Shown here: in pieces, positions 40,646 through 50,431 of the stretch
How the letters are laid out: each line of letters begins with the position of its first letter
Numbering within the stretch: the first letter of the stretch is position 1
From: JANQJD01 sp965601685
GTDB lineage: Bacteria > Pseudomonadota > Alphaproteobacteria > Rhodospirillales > Rhodospirillaceae
DNA: 64,000 nt
Direction: 5' to 3'
Assembly (NCBI GenBank): GCA_965601685.1
Contig: CBFCWI010000002.1
Coordinates: 496,001 to 560,000 of the forward strand
Position numbers and translations under genes: made by a program
Notes under the pieces: model-generated
What the model saw: only the letters and a program-made list of their open reading frames with translations
Database searches by the model: none
What the model was told of the DNA's origin: nothing

Positions 40646-40935
40646 ATTTGTACCCACCTGCGCACCAGGGTACCAGAGGTTAGTACGCCTCTGCAAGGTA
40701 TTTTTGCTATGCGCCAAAGAGCAGGATAACAGGTAGGCCATTGCCCAGAGGACAGTCACAGGCAAGAATCCGTAATAGGTTAGCGTTTCCCCAACACGTT
40801 TGGGACATGCACATCATGCTAATTTTGAGTGGCAGTTTTTCCAAAGATCTCCTTGTTTGCGAGGTTCTCAATTTTATGAGAGAATCCACAAGAGCTTTTC
40901 ACTCTTTAGGATGATGAGATGAAGGGTAAGCACAG

Positions 40936-41730
40936 ATGACAGAGCATTCAGGCCCTTCCACACTGCGTTTGGAAATTGAGCAAGTTCCTGTTCTAGCGGA
41001 TAATTATGTTTATCTGCTACACGATCACACTACAGGTGCTACTGCTGCTGTCGATCCGTCAGTGGCAGAACCGGTCTTGCAAAGAGCAGCGGCCCGTGGT
41101 TGGACACTGACCCATGTATTCAACACCCACCATCATTGGGATCACACTGGTGGTAATGAAGATATAAAACGTGTTACGGGAGCTGTTGTTATAGGCGCAG
41201 CTGCTGATGCTGAGCGTCTACCAGGGTTAGACGTGGGTCTAAAAGACGGTGATACTGTGGCATTTGGCTCTCACCAAGCTATTATCCTAGCTGTGCCAGG
41301 TCATACTCGTGCTCATATTGCCTTCTGGTTCTCTTCTGAGGCCGCATTGTTTCCTGGTGATACCCTGTTTTCTATCGGTTGTGGCCGCCTATTCGAGGGC
41401 TCTTACGCGCAGATGTGGCATAGTCTACAACGTATACGAGCTCTTCCAGATTCTACACATGTGTATTGTGCACACGAGTATACGCTCCATAATGCCGCTT
41501 TTGCTAGTATCATTGATCGGAAGAATAGAGCACTACAAAGACGTTTCACAGAGGTCAAAAAATTGAGACAAGAAAATCGATCCACTCTTCCAGCTCTTCT
41601 AGGCGAAGAAAAGACTATTAATCCTTTCCTAAGGGCAGACTCTCCAATGCTACAGGCTGCAGTAGGATTAGCCAATTGTGATCCTGTACAAGTATTTGCC
41701 ATGATCCGTCGCCGCAAGGATAGTTTTTAA
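40936..41730 (+). CDS. gloB: Hydroxyacylglutathione hydrolase (glyoxalase II)
   Basis: GloB hydrolyses S-lactoylglutathione to lactate and glutathione, completing methylglyoxal detoxification. The metallo-beta-lactamase motif THHHWDHTGG is at residues 64-73, with further metal ligands in VPGHTRAHIAFW and FPGDTLF, and the substrate region YCAHEYTLHNAAFA near residue 177. The C-terminal HAGH domain ends with NPFLR and is intact. 264 residues is normal. It implies that glutathione is present. Confidence 0.93.
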   Translation: MTEHSGPSTLRLEIEQVPVLADNYVYLLHDHTTGATAAVDPSVAEPVLQRAAARGWTLTHVFNTHHHWDHTGGNEDIKRVTGAVVIGAAADAERLPGLDVGLKDGDTVAFGSHQAIILAVPGHTRAHIAFWFSSEAALFPGDTLFSIGCGRLFEGSYAQMWHSLQRIRALPDSTHVYCAHEYTLHNAAFASIIDRKNRALQRRFTEVKKLRQENRSTLPALLGEEKTINPFLRADSPMLQAAVGLANCDPVQVFAMIRRRKDSF

Positions 41731-42303
41731 ATTACAAGGTTTGAAATTACAAGGGTAGTGCTTGAGTAGAGAGTTCCGACGTGCGTCTTTGCCATGATAG
41801 AACGCAATAGCGCTATAGCTGTTTATGCTAACAGGCTTGCATATTTCACACTTGTACTGTGTTGATGGGGCAACTCGTGTTGTCACAAGTACTGTGATGG
41901 TGGTTTCCAGTGAGGATGGAGGGAGGGAGCCGCTGTTTGTATCTTCCCTAGCCTGCTGCAAGCGGAATCGGTGTCTGACTTCTTCAGAGGGAGGATTGGC
42001 CAATCATGCGGGGATTGCTCATTGCAACATCCGATACGCTAACTTACCGTGAGAGTTATGCCGATGGCGAGAGCTTGACCCAGTCGCAGGTATCACATTT
42101 GTTACATTTCTTCTCTCACATTGCCGCACCTCGGGTGAGTGGCCGTGATGTTGATTTGTGTCAGTGCTTAGGAGAGGAGAGAGAGGGGAAGCTCCCTCTA
42201 GCACCATGACACTGAAAGAGAACGATGATTGGCATGAGTAGCTAGGTCTAGGAAACGGCGAGGCTTTGCAAAAAAACCTCATAGGATAAGGAGGAGGGCA
42301 GTA
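41731..42303. other. Gene-free stretch, about 570 bp
   Basis: Starts with a short direct repeat of AATTACAAGG just after gloB. A 67-codon plus-strand frame at 42006-42209 has no family features. A strong AAGGAGGAGG ribosome binding site for the next gene ends the stretch. Confidence 0.45.
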
Positions 42304-43080
42304 ATGTCCTACAAAACTATTTTGGCAGAAGCTCGTGGTCGGGTAGGGTTGATCACGCTCAACCGCCCCAAAGCATTCAATGCGCTCAACAGCGTCCTGA
42401 TCCGCGAGCTAGCGGAGGCTGTGGCTGTCTTCGAAAATGATCCTGAAATTGGCACTCTTGTATTAACGGGAGGGGAAAAAACATTTGCAGCTGGCGCCGA
42501 CATCAAGGAGATGGCTGAGAAAAGCTATATGGATTGTTATCTTGAGGATTTTATTACAAAGGGATGGGAGCGTACCGCTCAATGCCGTAAGCCGACCATC
42601 GCTGCCGTAGCTGGTTATGCTCTGGGCGGAGGATGCGAGATCGCTATGATGTGTGACTTTATCATTGCTGCTGATAATGCTAGGTTCGGCCAACCAGAGA
42701 TCACCATTGGCACTATCCCTGGTGCAGGTGGCACACAACGTCTAGCCCGTGCTGTTGGCAAAGCACTCGCTATGGATCTCTGCTTGACGGGACGTCAGCT
42801 GACTGCGGAGGAGGCCATGCGTGCAGGCCTCGTCAGCCGGGTAGTTCCATTAGCTGACCTCATTGAGGAAGCGCTCAAAGCTGCTGAGAAGATTGCCGCG
42901 ATGTCATTACCCATTACTATGATGATCAAAGAGTGTATCAACCGCTCATTTGAGGTTACCCTGTCTGAGGGAGTCCGTTTTGAACGCCGTTTATTTCATA
43001 CTTCCTTCGCGACTCAGGATCAGAAGGAGGGTATGGATGCATTCGTCACTAAACGCAGCCCTAAGTGGGCACATAGTTAG
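42304..43080 (+). CDS. Enoyl-CoA hydratase (crotonase family)
   Basis: A 258-residue crotonase that hydrates trans-2-enoyl-CoA in beta-oxidation. Both catalytic glutamates of the short-chain hydratase branch are in place: GGGCEIAMMCD (about 115-125) and GQPEITIGTIPGAGGTQRL (about 133-151). The oxyanion-hole segment FAAGADIKEM is near residue 62. The ribosome binding site AAGGAGGAGGG is very strong. The gene is complete; its stop codon lies inside a 13-base duplication. Confidence 0.92.
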   Translation: MSYKTILAEARGRVGLITLNRPKAFNALNSVLIRELAEAVAVFENDPEIGTLVLTGGEKTFAAGADIKEMAEKSYMDCYLEDFITKGWERTAQCRKPTIAAVAGYALGGGCEIAMMCDFIIAADNARFGQPEITIGTIPGAGGTQRLARAVGKALAMDLCLTGRQLTAEEAMRAGLVSRVVPLADLIEEALKAAEKIAAMSLPITMMIKECINRSFEVTLSEGVRFERRLFHTSFATQDQKEGMDAFVTKRSPKWAHS

Positions 43081-43256
43081 CAGTAGTTAGTTAGCAGTAG
43101 TCCAGCCGCGCATTTGTTGCATGATAAGTTTCATAACAGAGGGTCGTATGGGAAGATTTTTTGATAATGAGTACTGAGAATTTTGAAAGATAGACCGCAA
43201 AAAAGGCTAAATGAATGTAAGTGGCAACAGTAAAGCAGTAAAGACATGGGCCAGAT

Positions 43257-43895
43257 ATGGTGTATAGCGTCAAAGAAATAGTCTATACTGTACAAGGGGA
43301 AGGGGCCCACACTGGTCGCGCCGCTGTTTTTTGTCGCTTCACTGGTTGCAACCTATGGAGTGGCCTTGAGCAGGATAGAACAGCTGCCATGTGCAAATTC
43401 TGCGACACGGACTTCGTAGGAGTCGATGGAGCTGGCGGCTACCGCTACCTGAGTGTCGAGCCGCTAGCCACTGCTATTGCCCTTCGCTGGCCATGGGATC
43501 AAATCAGCGGTGTACCATACGTTGTCTGTACTGGTGGTGAGCCGCTGTTGCAGTTAGATAGAGCACTAGTCATGGCGTTGCACGCTCGTGGGCTGTCTGT
43601 TGCTGTGGAAACTAATGGCACCTGTCAAGCGCCTATTGGTCTTGACTGGATTTGTGTGAGTCCTAAAGCTGGCACTCACTTAGTTTTAACTGCTGGTGAT
43701 GAACTGAAGCTTGTCTTCCCCCAGGAGAACATGGATCCAGCCCAGTTTACCGGGCTCCAGTTCCAGCACTTCTTTCTTCAGCCTAAAGATGGGCCCGCTC
43801 TAAAACAAAATACCATAGCGGCTATACACTACTGTTTAAACTATCCAAAGTGGCGTTTATCACTGCAGGTACACAAGTTCCTTGGGTTACCCTAG
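43257..43895 (+). CDS. queE: 7-carboxy-7-deazaguanine synthase QueE
   Basis: QueE is a radical SAM enzyme that turns carboxytetrahydropterin into 7-carboxy-7-deazaguanine. Instead of CX3CX2C the cluster motif is CX14CX2C, spanning TGCNLWSG to CKFCDTDF (about residues 31-49), as known for the Burkholderia-type QueE. CTGGEPLLQLD is near residue 92. 212 residues is normal. queD follows immediately; the two make consecutive steps of queuosine precursor synthesis. Confidence 0.93.
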   Translation: MVYSVKEIVYTVQGEGAHTGRAAVFCRFTGCNLWSGLEQDRTAAMCKFCDTDFVGVDGAGGYRYLSVEPLATAIALRWPWDQISGVPYVVCTGGEPLLQLDRALVMALHARGLSVAVETNGTCQAPIGLDWICVSPKAGTHLVLTAGDELKLVFPQENMDPAQFTGLQFQHFFLQPKDGPALKQNTIAAIHYCLNYPKWRLSLQVHKFLGLP

Positions 43896-43897
43896 CC

Positions 43898-44443
43898 TTG
43901 TCAGGGGTTTATACCATTACTCGCCGCATCGAAATTGATGCTGGTCACCGTGTTATGACGCATGGATCAAAGTGCCGTCATTTACATGGGCACCGGTATA
44001 CTGTTGAAGCTACTTGTACCGCTATCGGTGATCGCCTGCATGAATCCGGTGAACAGACCGATATGGTACTTGATTTTGGTTTTCTGAAAGAGGAAATGCT
44101 GAATATCATCGGTGCCTCCTGTGACCACGGATTCATTGTTGCGCTGGCAGATATTGAGTTACTCACCATGTTAGCACCGCTGGATCGGCTAGCAGCGAAG
44201 ATCTGGCATCGAACATTGCTCACCACGGTGCAGGAGGAGGGCTTTTGCGCCATCAGTACGGGCCGGCTTAGCACCCGTCTATATATAGTACCCTTTCAGC
44301 CAACGGCCGAGCGGTTAGCTCGCCACTGGTTTGAGCGATTAGCACCAGCCGTGAATCAGCGGAGTGAGGGCCTCTCTGTGCTCTCTTCAATTCTTGTATG
44401 GGAGACTCCTCAAAGCCAAGCTAGTTATACATACGCACGTTAA
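43898..44443 (+). CDS. queD: 6-carboxy-5,6,7,8-tetrahydropterin synthase QueD
   Basis: QueD converts dihydroneopterin triphosphate to carboxytetrahydropterin, the substrate of QueE. Zinc ligands are the His residues in DAGHRV and RHLHGHRY; the catalytic Cys region is SKCRHLHG. I infer a TTG start at 43898, three bases after the queE stop, because family homology begins at VYTITRRIEIDAGH. The frame also allows a GTG at 43850 inside queE. The protein carries a longer C-terminal part than E. coli QueD, as in other alphaproteobacteria. Confidence 0.85.
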   Translation: MSGVYTITRRIEIDAGHRVMTHGSKCRHLHGHRYTVEATCTAIGDRLHESGEQTDMVLDFGFLKEEMLNIIGASCDHGFIVALADIELLTMLAPLDRLAAKIWHRTLLTTVQEEGFCAISTGRLSTRLYIVPFQPTAERLARHWFERLAPAVNQRSEGLSVLSSILVWETPQSQASYTYAR

Positions 44444-44497
44444 TGAATGGGACTGACCCTGCCAATGCGCGAAAACGCGTCTGCCCTCCCAAAACCT

Positions 44498-45169
44498 TTA
44501 CTGGTATAATTCCTGACTCAACTCTATCATGGTTTGGACGATATTCTCAGCACCTGTTGCTATCTGACTAATAGTGGATTCCAGCATATAGCATGGAGTC
44601 GTCACCACCCTGGTCTCAGGATCTGTACAGACCTCACCATGGCTAGTGTCTTGATGGTGAGCGCCCATTTTCTCAACCATGACAGTGCAGTCGGGATCTT
44701 GACCGATGGTCACTTCTACAGCTCCTAGGACTTTAGCTATCAGAGTCGGTGCAATACACAGAGCCCCAATTGGCTTACCGGCAGCCCTGGTTTCACGAAT
44801 GGCTCGCTCAACCTCAGTGTTAATTTTACAAGTTGCACCGTCAAAAGCCACAGTTGACAAATTTTTCGCTGCGCCAAAGCCACCTGGAAAGATTAAACCG
44901 TCATAGTCTGTCACCTTGTATGCCCGCAGATCCTTGATGTTACCACGGGCAATACGTGCTGATTCAACTAATACGTTTCTACTTTCCGATATCTCCTGGC
45001 CACTTAGATGGTTAATAACATGAACTTGCGGTATGTCGGGCGCAAAACACTGATACGTCCCTCCTTGACGGTCAATGGCCAGTAGAACCAGCACTGCCTC
45101 GTGAATCTCAGAACCATCGAACACACCACAGCCAGATAGCACCACTGCAAATCTGGATTTACTGCTCAT
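44498..45169 (-). CDS. elbB: ElbB-like DJ-1/PfpI family protein (glyoxalase-like)
   Basis: A 223-residue class I amidotransferase-like fold protein. VVLSGCGVFDGSEIHEAV at the start, FPGGFGAAKNLS near 95 and GALCIAPTLIAK near 135 match ElbB, which has weak glyoxalase III activity in E. coli. The nucleophile would be the Cys in ALCIAP. The role is uncertain. It is divergent from the glycosyltransferase gene. Confidence 0.88.
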   Translation of the reverse strand: MSSKSRFAVVLSGCGVFDGSEIHEAVLVLLAIDRQGGTYQCFAPDIPQVHVINHLSGQEISESRNVLVESARIARGNIKDLRAYKVTDYDGLIFPGGFGAAKNLSTVAFDGATCKINTEVERAIRETRAAGKPIGALCIAPTLIAKVLGAVEVTIGQDPDCTVMVEKMGAHHQDTSHGEVCTDPETRVVTTPCYMLESTISQIATGAENIVQTMIELSQELYQ

Positions 45170-45413
45170 GAGCTCCCTCCTCTTTTTCAGATTGAAGCCT
45201 CTATCTTTTGTCCCGCTCCCTGATTGGCATACATTGTGAGCGCTCTCATCTTGTTCTAGCAGGACCGGACTAAAGTCTGAAGCAAGCAGATTTTCAAAAA
45301 CGGCTCGCTAAACTTGGGACGACAAGAAGACGTGCAAGGTGTATAGAAAGCAGCGGTTTCTAGGCGATTGGTAAGCGCCAGTCTCTGTGGGACAGCTGCT
45401 GCTGTAAAGATCC

Positions 45414-46280
45414 ATGGATACACGCCGCTCAGAATCATCTGAACAAGCTTCTCATAGTCTGAATTTTCCTGCTGCCATGATGATCAACTCCCCTCTCCTG
45501 TCTGCACCAGACTCGGTATTGCCAGTACCTGACTTGGCTGTCATCGTACCTGTCTGCAATGAAGCGGATAACATTCTGCCCCTGATTGAGGAAATTTACC
45601 ATGCCCTGAAAGGACGTCTGGTGTTCGAACTGATCTACGTGGATGACGGTTCGATAGATACGACACCCGTTCATCTCGCCAACGCCCGGCGTTGCCATCC
45701 TCACCTTACAGTGCTTCGTCACCGGACGAGTTGTGGCCAGAGTCAGGCTCTCCTCACTGGAATCCGCGCTGCCCGGGCTCAGTGGATTGCCGTTCTAGAC
45801 GGGGATGGCCAGAACGATCCTGCGGATATTCTCGCTCTATGCTTACCCTTGCAGGCCATGGACGCGAATGTGGCAGCACGGCACATGATTGTCGGCTGGC
45901 GAGTGACGCGACAGGATACCTGGAGTAAGCGAGTCGCCTCGCGTCTGGCTAACTACCTGCGTGCCACCCTGCTCAAAGACGGGACTCCGGACACCGGATG
46001 CGGCCTCAAGCTCTTTCCACGATCTGCCTTTCTCGATTTTCCGTACTTCGACCACATGCACCGTTACCTTCCAGCTCTGATGATTCGTGCCGGCGGTCAG
46101 GTAGTCTCCGTGAAGGTCAATCACCGGCCTCGTGTCAGAGGTCGTTCTCATTACGGCACTTTGGACAGACTGTGGGTGGGGCTGTTCGACATGATAGGTA
46201 TGATGTGGCTACAGCGGCGCAACTGCCAGCCAGAAGTTGGACCTCTCTCAGAGAGGGCTCCCGGAGACGAGCTCCGCTAG
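45414..46280 (+). CDS. Family 2 glycosyltransferase (polyprenyl-phosphate sugar transferase-like)
   Basis: A GT-A glycosyltransferase with AVIVPVCNEADNILPLIEEI, IYVDDGSIDTT, LDGDGQNDP and the C-terminal HRPRVRGRSHYG motif of dolichol/undecaprenyl-phosphate mannosyl or glucosyl transferases. No C-terminal membrane helices are present. It probably loads a sugar onto a lipid carrier for envelope modification. The start is uncertain: ATG codons at 45414 and 45477 both lack a good ribosome binding site. The TVP38-type gene follows after 11 bases, so they probably form an operon. Confidence 0.85.
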   Translation: MDTRRSESSEQASHSLNFPAAMMINSPLLSAPDSVLPVPDLAVIVPVCNEADNILPLIEEIYHALKGRLVFELIYVDDGSIDTTPVHLANARRCHPHLTVLRHRTSCGQSQALLTGIRAARAQWIAVLDGDGQNDPADILALCLPLQAMDANVAARHMIVGWRVTRQDTWSKRVASRLANYLRATLLKDGTPDTGCGLKLFPRSAFLDFPYFDHMHRYLPALMIRAGGQVVSVKVNHRPRVRGRSHYGTLDRLWVGLFDMIGMMWLQRRNCQPEVGPLSERAPGDELR

Positions 46281-46291
46281 GGCAATCTACT

Positions 46292-46948
46292 ATGAAGACC
46301 GTACATTTCAACCTGCTTGTGCGGGGTCTTGTTCTGATCACGACTCTAGCCTGCGCCGGCTGGCTTTTCAAAGCAAGCGATCAGGCTACAGTTTGGATCG
46401 ATACCGTGGTTAGAGACAACGGCTTAGTGGGAGAAATCCTATTCGTCTCTGTAGGAGCTTTGTTCACTGCATTGGGTCTGCCACGGCAGACAATCTGTTT
46501 CCTGGGAGGCTATGCTTTCGGTCTTTTCGAGGGTAGTTTACTCGCTCTGTTAGCATCTGTTGGTGGGTGTATTAGTGGATTTGTATACGCGCGTAAATTA
46601 GGACGATCAGTAGTATTCGCTCGATTTCCTGAGAAGATTCGCCACGCGGATGCCCTCCTGCAGAGAAACCCCTTCGCCATGGCTTTGCTCATTCGGCTGC
46701 TGCCAGTTGGCAGTAACCTGTTCACGAATCTAGTCGCTGGTATCTCCGGCGTCCAGATGCTGGCTTTTGTAGCTGGCTCAACGCTGGGCTATGTGCCGCA
46801 GACAGTAATTTTTGCTCTGCTTGGCAGCGGTATCCAAATTCACCAGATTGCTCGTGTTGGTCTGAGTATCCTGCTATTTGTATTCTCATCCCTCATAGGG
46901 ATATGGATTCTTCTTCATCGTGGCTGCCTGCCGCCTCCTCAGCGGTAA
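46292..46948 (+). CDS. TVP38/TMEM64 (DedA-superfamily) membrane protein
   Basis: A 218-residue inner membrane protein with about five hydrophobic helices. ALGLPRQTICFLGGYAFG and the GxxxG-rich helix SVGGCISGFVYARKLGR followed by LIRLLPVGSNLFTNLVAGISG match the SNARE-associated/VTT domain family, whose members are implicated in lipid transport or scrambling. I chose the ATG at 46292 because it follows the glycosyltransferase stop; the frame is open further back through that gene. Confidence 0.82.
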   Translation: MKTVHFNLLVRGLVLITTLACAGWLFKASDQATVWIDTVVRDNGLVGEILFVSVGALFTALGLPRQTICFLGGYAFGLFEGSLLALLASVGGCISGFVYARKLGRSVVFARFPEKIRHADALLQRNPFAMALLIRLLPVGSNLFTNLVAGISGVQMLAFVAGSTLGYVPQTVIFALLGSGIQIHQIARVGLSILLFVFSSLIGIWILLHRGCLPPPQR

Positions 46949-48438
46949 ACCATCGCATTCAATATAAGCATTATATGCTCAACTTTTATTTGGTGATCTG
47001 TGTCTCGCTGGGAAACAACGGTATCCATCGCAAGGAGCCATTTTCCAGGATGGAATCCATGATCTTGATTCTTTTCGGTACTGTCGCACTCAGGGTAACA
47101 CACTGATATGCAGCAGGATTGTACATTGGAACTAAAAATTCAGCAGTATAAACTAGTAACACTAGGATCAGGTTGTGCAGTTCACTCTCTCAGAGTATTG
47201 TGGGACCCTGGGGTGCTTCTGTGCTGACGCAGAGTGATAAGAGACTCCATGTAGCAAGTGTGAAAGCACTAATGGCTAAGGGGATATGTACTAAAGGGAG
47301 TATATTGCGCACATATCTCCAATATAATATTGAGCTACAGTCGAGCACGTTTTGTAGAAGTGTTTTGTTCCCTTAAGGATGGAAGGCTCCAACGAACTGA
47401 CTCACACGCTATTGTGTAGCTCGGCAGGTGAGAATAATTCTTTGGGCAATTTTGCCTCTCCTGTCGCTTCCTCAGGTGAGGCATACCCATGGCTTACTGA
47501 GAATCTACTGAAGACTAGGGGTATGTTGTTGCGCTTGGCTGCGCACAAAGAACACTACGTGCAGTCAGAAGATTAGAATGATTCCTCAAGGAATCTGGTA
47601 TGGAATGTCGAGGAAAACCATCAAGACGAGTCGATAGTGGCTGTGCATATACTGCTGCCGGAGAATCCGCTTTAAGACCGTCACTCTGTGAAGTACAGAC
47701 GCAGTCGCCGGCAAGAGTCAGTAGCCTTCTGCTGGAGGCGGCTGAATGAAAAAGCGCTGTGCAAGCAAACCCGTAGCTGCAATCAGTAGTGTGGATTTCC
47801 CAGGGCAGGAGCATGAGACTGGCTTGCATGGGTTCGCGCGAACTAGAAAAGCGGACGCGTTATCTGGCTAAGATTCTCCACACAAAATCGAGATACTGGA
47901 ATCTAGGAGCGTGGCGGATCTCTGTCCCTCCCAGCTATGTGAGTTAGGGGTTTACCCGGACGCCGTTGACTAGCATCTGTATCATGTGTTGCAGTGGGAG
48001 TCTCAGATCCGCGATGTGATTTTCTGATGATGACGGCCTGTCTCTCCACACCAGCCTGTTCTGTGATTCGAAGAACGAGTCTGTGATGACTGGGAGGCCC
48101 CTTCCAGATTTCCGCAAGAGATTGGTAGCTTGTTGCCTGGTTCCATCCATCCGGATCTGCCAGCAGTAGCTGATCACATCTGAGAGACCGCTGTGTACTC
48201 GACAGAGCTGAATGGCAAAGGGAATCTCCCCACAGCCCTCATCTTTGTGAGGGATAGCTTTAAGCCTTTTGAACGTAGAGCAGATCACCGTGTCCAATCC
48301 CTGTGCCCTCAGTTTACAGAAGAGAGGTGGTAGGATGAGAGTAGAGGAGATAATGAATCTACCTAGTCAGAGCCTCTAGCGGGTCGGGTGGAGGAACCTT
48401 CCCGGGAACTGGTGTCATTCCAGGATGAGGAGGTATAG
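46949..48438. other. Gene-free stretch, about 1.5 kb
   Basis: The longest non-coding stretch of the window. Short frames on both strands (for example minus 47944-48297, 117 codons) show no family features and have irregular composition. No RNA gene recognised. A strong AGGAGG for the next gene lies at its right end. Confidence 0.5.
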
Positions 48439-49257
48439 ATGAAGCACTATGAAGATATCCTTTACACGGTTACAGGCAACATAGCACGTATCACTCTTAA
48501 CCGACCGGAGACATACAATGCTTTCCGCGGTCGCACGACTGAGGAACTGATCCATGCCTTCATGATGGCCGGCCGCGATCAGAGTAGCGGTGTGATCGTT
48601 CTAACAGGCGCTGGGGACAAGGCATTTTGTAGCGGTGGGGATCAATCTGCTCATGAGGGCCACTACGATGGTCGTGGCACTATCGGTATACCACTCGAAG
48701 AGCTCCACAGCGTCATCCGCGATGTCCCGAAGCCAGTGATTGCCCGTGTTCAGGGCTATGCCATTGGTGGGGGCAATGTTCTCGCTCTCTTGTGCGATCT
48801 CACTATTGCTTCTGAGCAAGCTGTGTTTGGCCAAGTGGGACCAAGGGTTGGATCTGTAGATCCGGGCTGGGGTACGGCCTTTCTCACTCGGGTTGTAGGG
48901 GAAAAGAAAGCTCGAGAGCTCTGGTATCTGTGCAGGCGCTATACAGCTCAGGAGGCTTTAGCCATGGGGCTGTGCAATGCCGTCGTACCCCATGACCAGC
49001 TCGATGCCGAAGTGGATCACTGGTGTGCTGAAATCCTCGAAAAAAGCCCTACAGCTCTCGCCATTGCTAAACGCGCATTCAACGCCGAATCGGAACATAT
49101 TCGTGGTCTCGGCGCTCTTGGTCTACAGGCTGTTGCCTTATATTACCAGACAGAGGAATCCCAAGAAGGTGTGCAAGCCTTTCTAGAAAAGCGACCCCCT
49201 GCTTTCCGGCAGCATGTCAGTGGAGCACCGCAGAGACCTCCTGACTCTTCTGACTAG
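48439..49257 (+). CDS. badI: BadI-like 2-ketocyclohexanecarboxyl-CoA hydrolase
   Basis: A 272-residue crotonase of the MenB/BadI branch. As I recall the Rhodopseudomonas BadI sequence, which opens the ring of 2-ketocyclohexanecarboxyl-CoA to pimeloyl-CoA, it matches over long stretches: AFCSGGDQS, HYDGRGTIGIPLEELHS, VIRDVPKPVIARVQGYAIGG, FGQVGPRVGSVDPGWGTAF and VVGEKKARELWYLCRRY. DHNA-CoA synthase (MenB) is the nearest alternative, but the YDGRGT-type insert and VPHDQLDAEV fit BadI better. No other bad or men gene is in the window. A strong GAGGAGGT ribosome binding site precedes the ATG. The extra C-terminal 12 residues are polar. Confidence 0.82.
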   Translation: MKHYEDILYTVTGNIARITLNRPETYNAFRGRTTEELIHAFMMAGRDQSSGVIVLTGAGDKAFCSGGDQSAHEGHYDGRGTIGIPLEELHSVIRDVPKPVIARVQGYAIGGGNVLALLCDLTIASEQAVFGQVGPRVGSVDPGWGTAFLTRVVGEKKARELWYLCRRYTAQEALAMGLCNAVVPHDQLDAEVDHWCAEILEKSPTALAIAKRAFNAESEHIRGLGALGLQAVALYYQTEESQEGVQAFLEKRPPAFRQHVSGAPQRPPDSSD

Positions 49258-49452
49258 AGATGGTAGGGAGTAGGGAAGAGCGTAAAAGATGCCATGCGCT
49301 GGCCTACCTGCTGGACCCATTGCCGTTCCTCAGCAGGTAAGGTGGAGACGGTGCTAGATATGTGATGCAGCTAAGACAGATTGACAATCATTGCAAGCTT
49401 AAAATATTGTGAATACAATATCATTAACCAAAATGATTTGTACTCTCTCTTT

Positions 49453-49725
49453 CTAAGGTTGCAAATTTTCCTTCAATTTGAAAAACAGGATGGCACTCGT
49501 CAGAACGAGGGTGACCGTATTGGGTATGATAATTGGCCAGCGACCAAGAGCTATGCCATAGAGCAGCCAGCAGAGGACGCCAGTTGTGAAGATGAGAAGC
49601 ATAGCCAGAGACAGATCATGTGCAGAACGTGATCGCCATGTCTTTACCACCTGAGGCAAAAATGCCACTGTGGTGAGAGACCCTGCGACGTAACCAATAA
49701 GATCTGCGAGTACAAACTCATGCAT
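49453..49725 (-). CDS. SemiSWEET-type sugar transporter
   Basis: A 90-residue protein with three membrane helices: LADLIGYVAGSLTTVAFLPQVVKTW, LAMLLIFTTGVLCWLLYGIAL and IIIPNTVTLVLTSAILFFKL. The PQ-loop motif FLPQV in helix 1 and the single triple-helix bundle are diagnostic of bacterial SemiSWEETs, which work as dimers and carry sugars. I chose the ATG at 49725 (GGAG 10 bases upstream), which gives the usual length; the frame runs on to 49803. Confidence 0.87.
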   Translation of the reverse strand: MHEFVLADLIGYVAGSLTTVAFLPQVVKTWRSRSAHDLSLAMLLIFTTGVLCWLLYGIALGRWPIIIPNTVTLVLTSAILFFKLKENLQP

Positions 49726-50431
49726 CAGGATATCACTCCATCGCTTTGCGAAGGGAACACGCTGGTCTCCTTCTTCATTCATTGCACAGATGCAGACTGC
49801 CACTCTCGCATTGGCCCATTGAATTGGAGTTCAGCGACACGCTGTGGGGTATACTCTTGACAGAGCAGTGCTAATGTCAAGATTGATGAGAGGCTTAGAC
49901 AGCTCTAGAGACTTCTTCGTTGCGACTTAACCTGTTTTGTTCTCTTCTTCATAAGATTGACCGTATGGACGCTAGGAAGGATGTCACGAATCTGCCACAC
50001 GAATCTTCCATATGTAGAGTGTTCGAATCGCCTGAACCCTGAGGAGGAGGGATTGCTTAGAGTATGCTCTCCAGTGTTGTTCTCCTTGCCGTTCAGTTTT
50101 TTCAAAAGCCGCTCTGAGAGTAGTCAATGCCACAGGCATTAATCTGAGAGCCGTTCCAACCAGAGAGGGTAAAATCCTTACCCGACGCTCCACAAGTGAA
50201 ATGCTAGAGTCCCTGAGCAAGGTCTGCAGAAACATATCCATGTTAGCGAAGCGGAGCTAAGATGATTCAGACTGCGCAAAAAATATGTTGAGGGACGGAA
50301 TAGATGAAGATCATGGAAACACAGACAGCCGTACTTAAGATTCTCCTCCTTCAGACAGGACTATTCCAGTATCTAGGTGCCAGTTTATGCTGCTATTCCC
50401 TCAACATCTGTATCTGTGGGAGTCAGAAGGC
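49726..50431. other. Gene-free stretch, about 700 bp
   Basis: Divergent region between the SemiSWEET and SCO1/SenC genes. No coding or RNA feature recognised. Confidence 0.45.

Noticed and set aside
47944..48297. Minus-strand frame of 117 codons in the 1.5 kb gap
   Set aside because: No family features, no ribosome binding site seen and an unusual residue composition.
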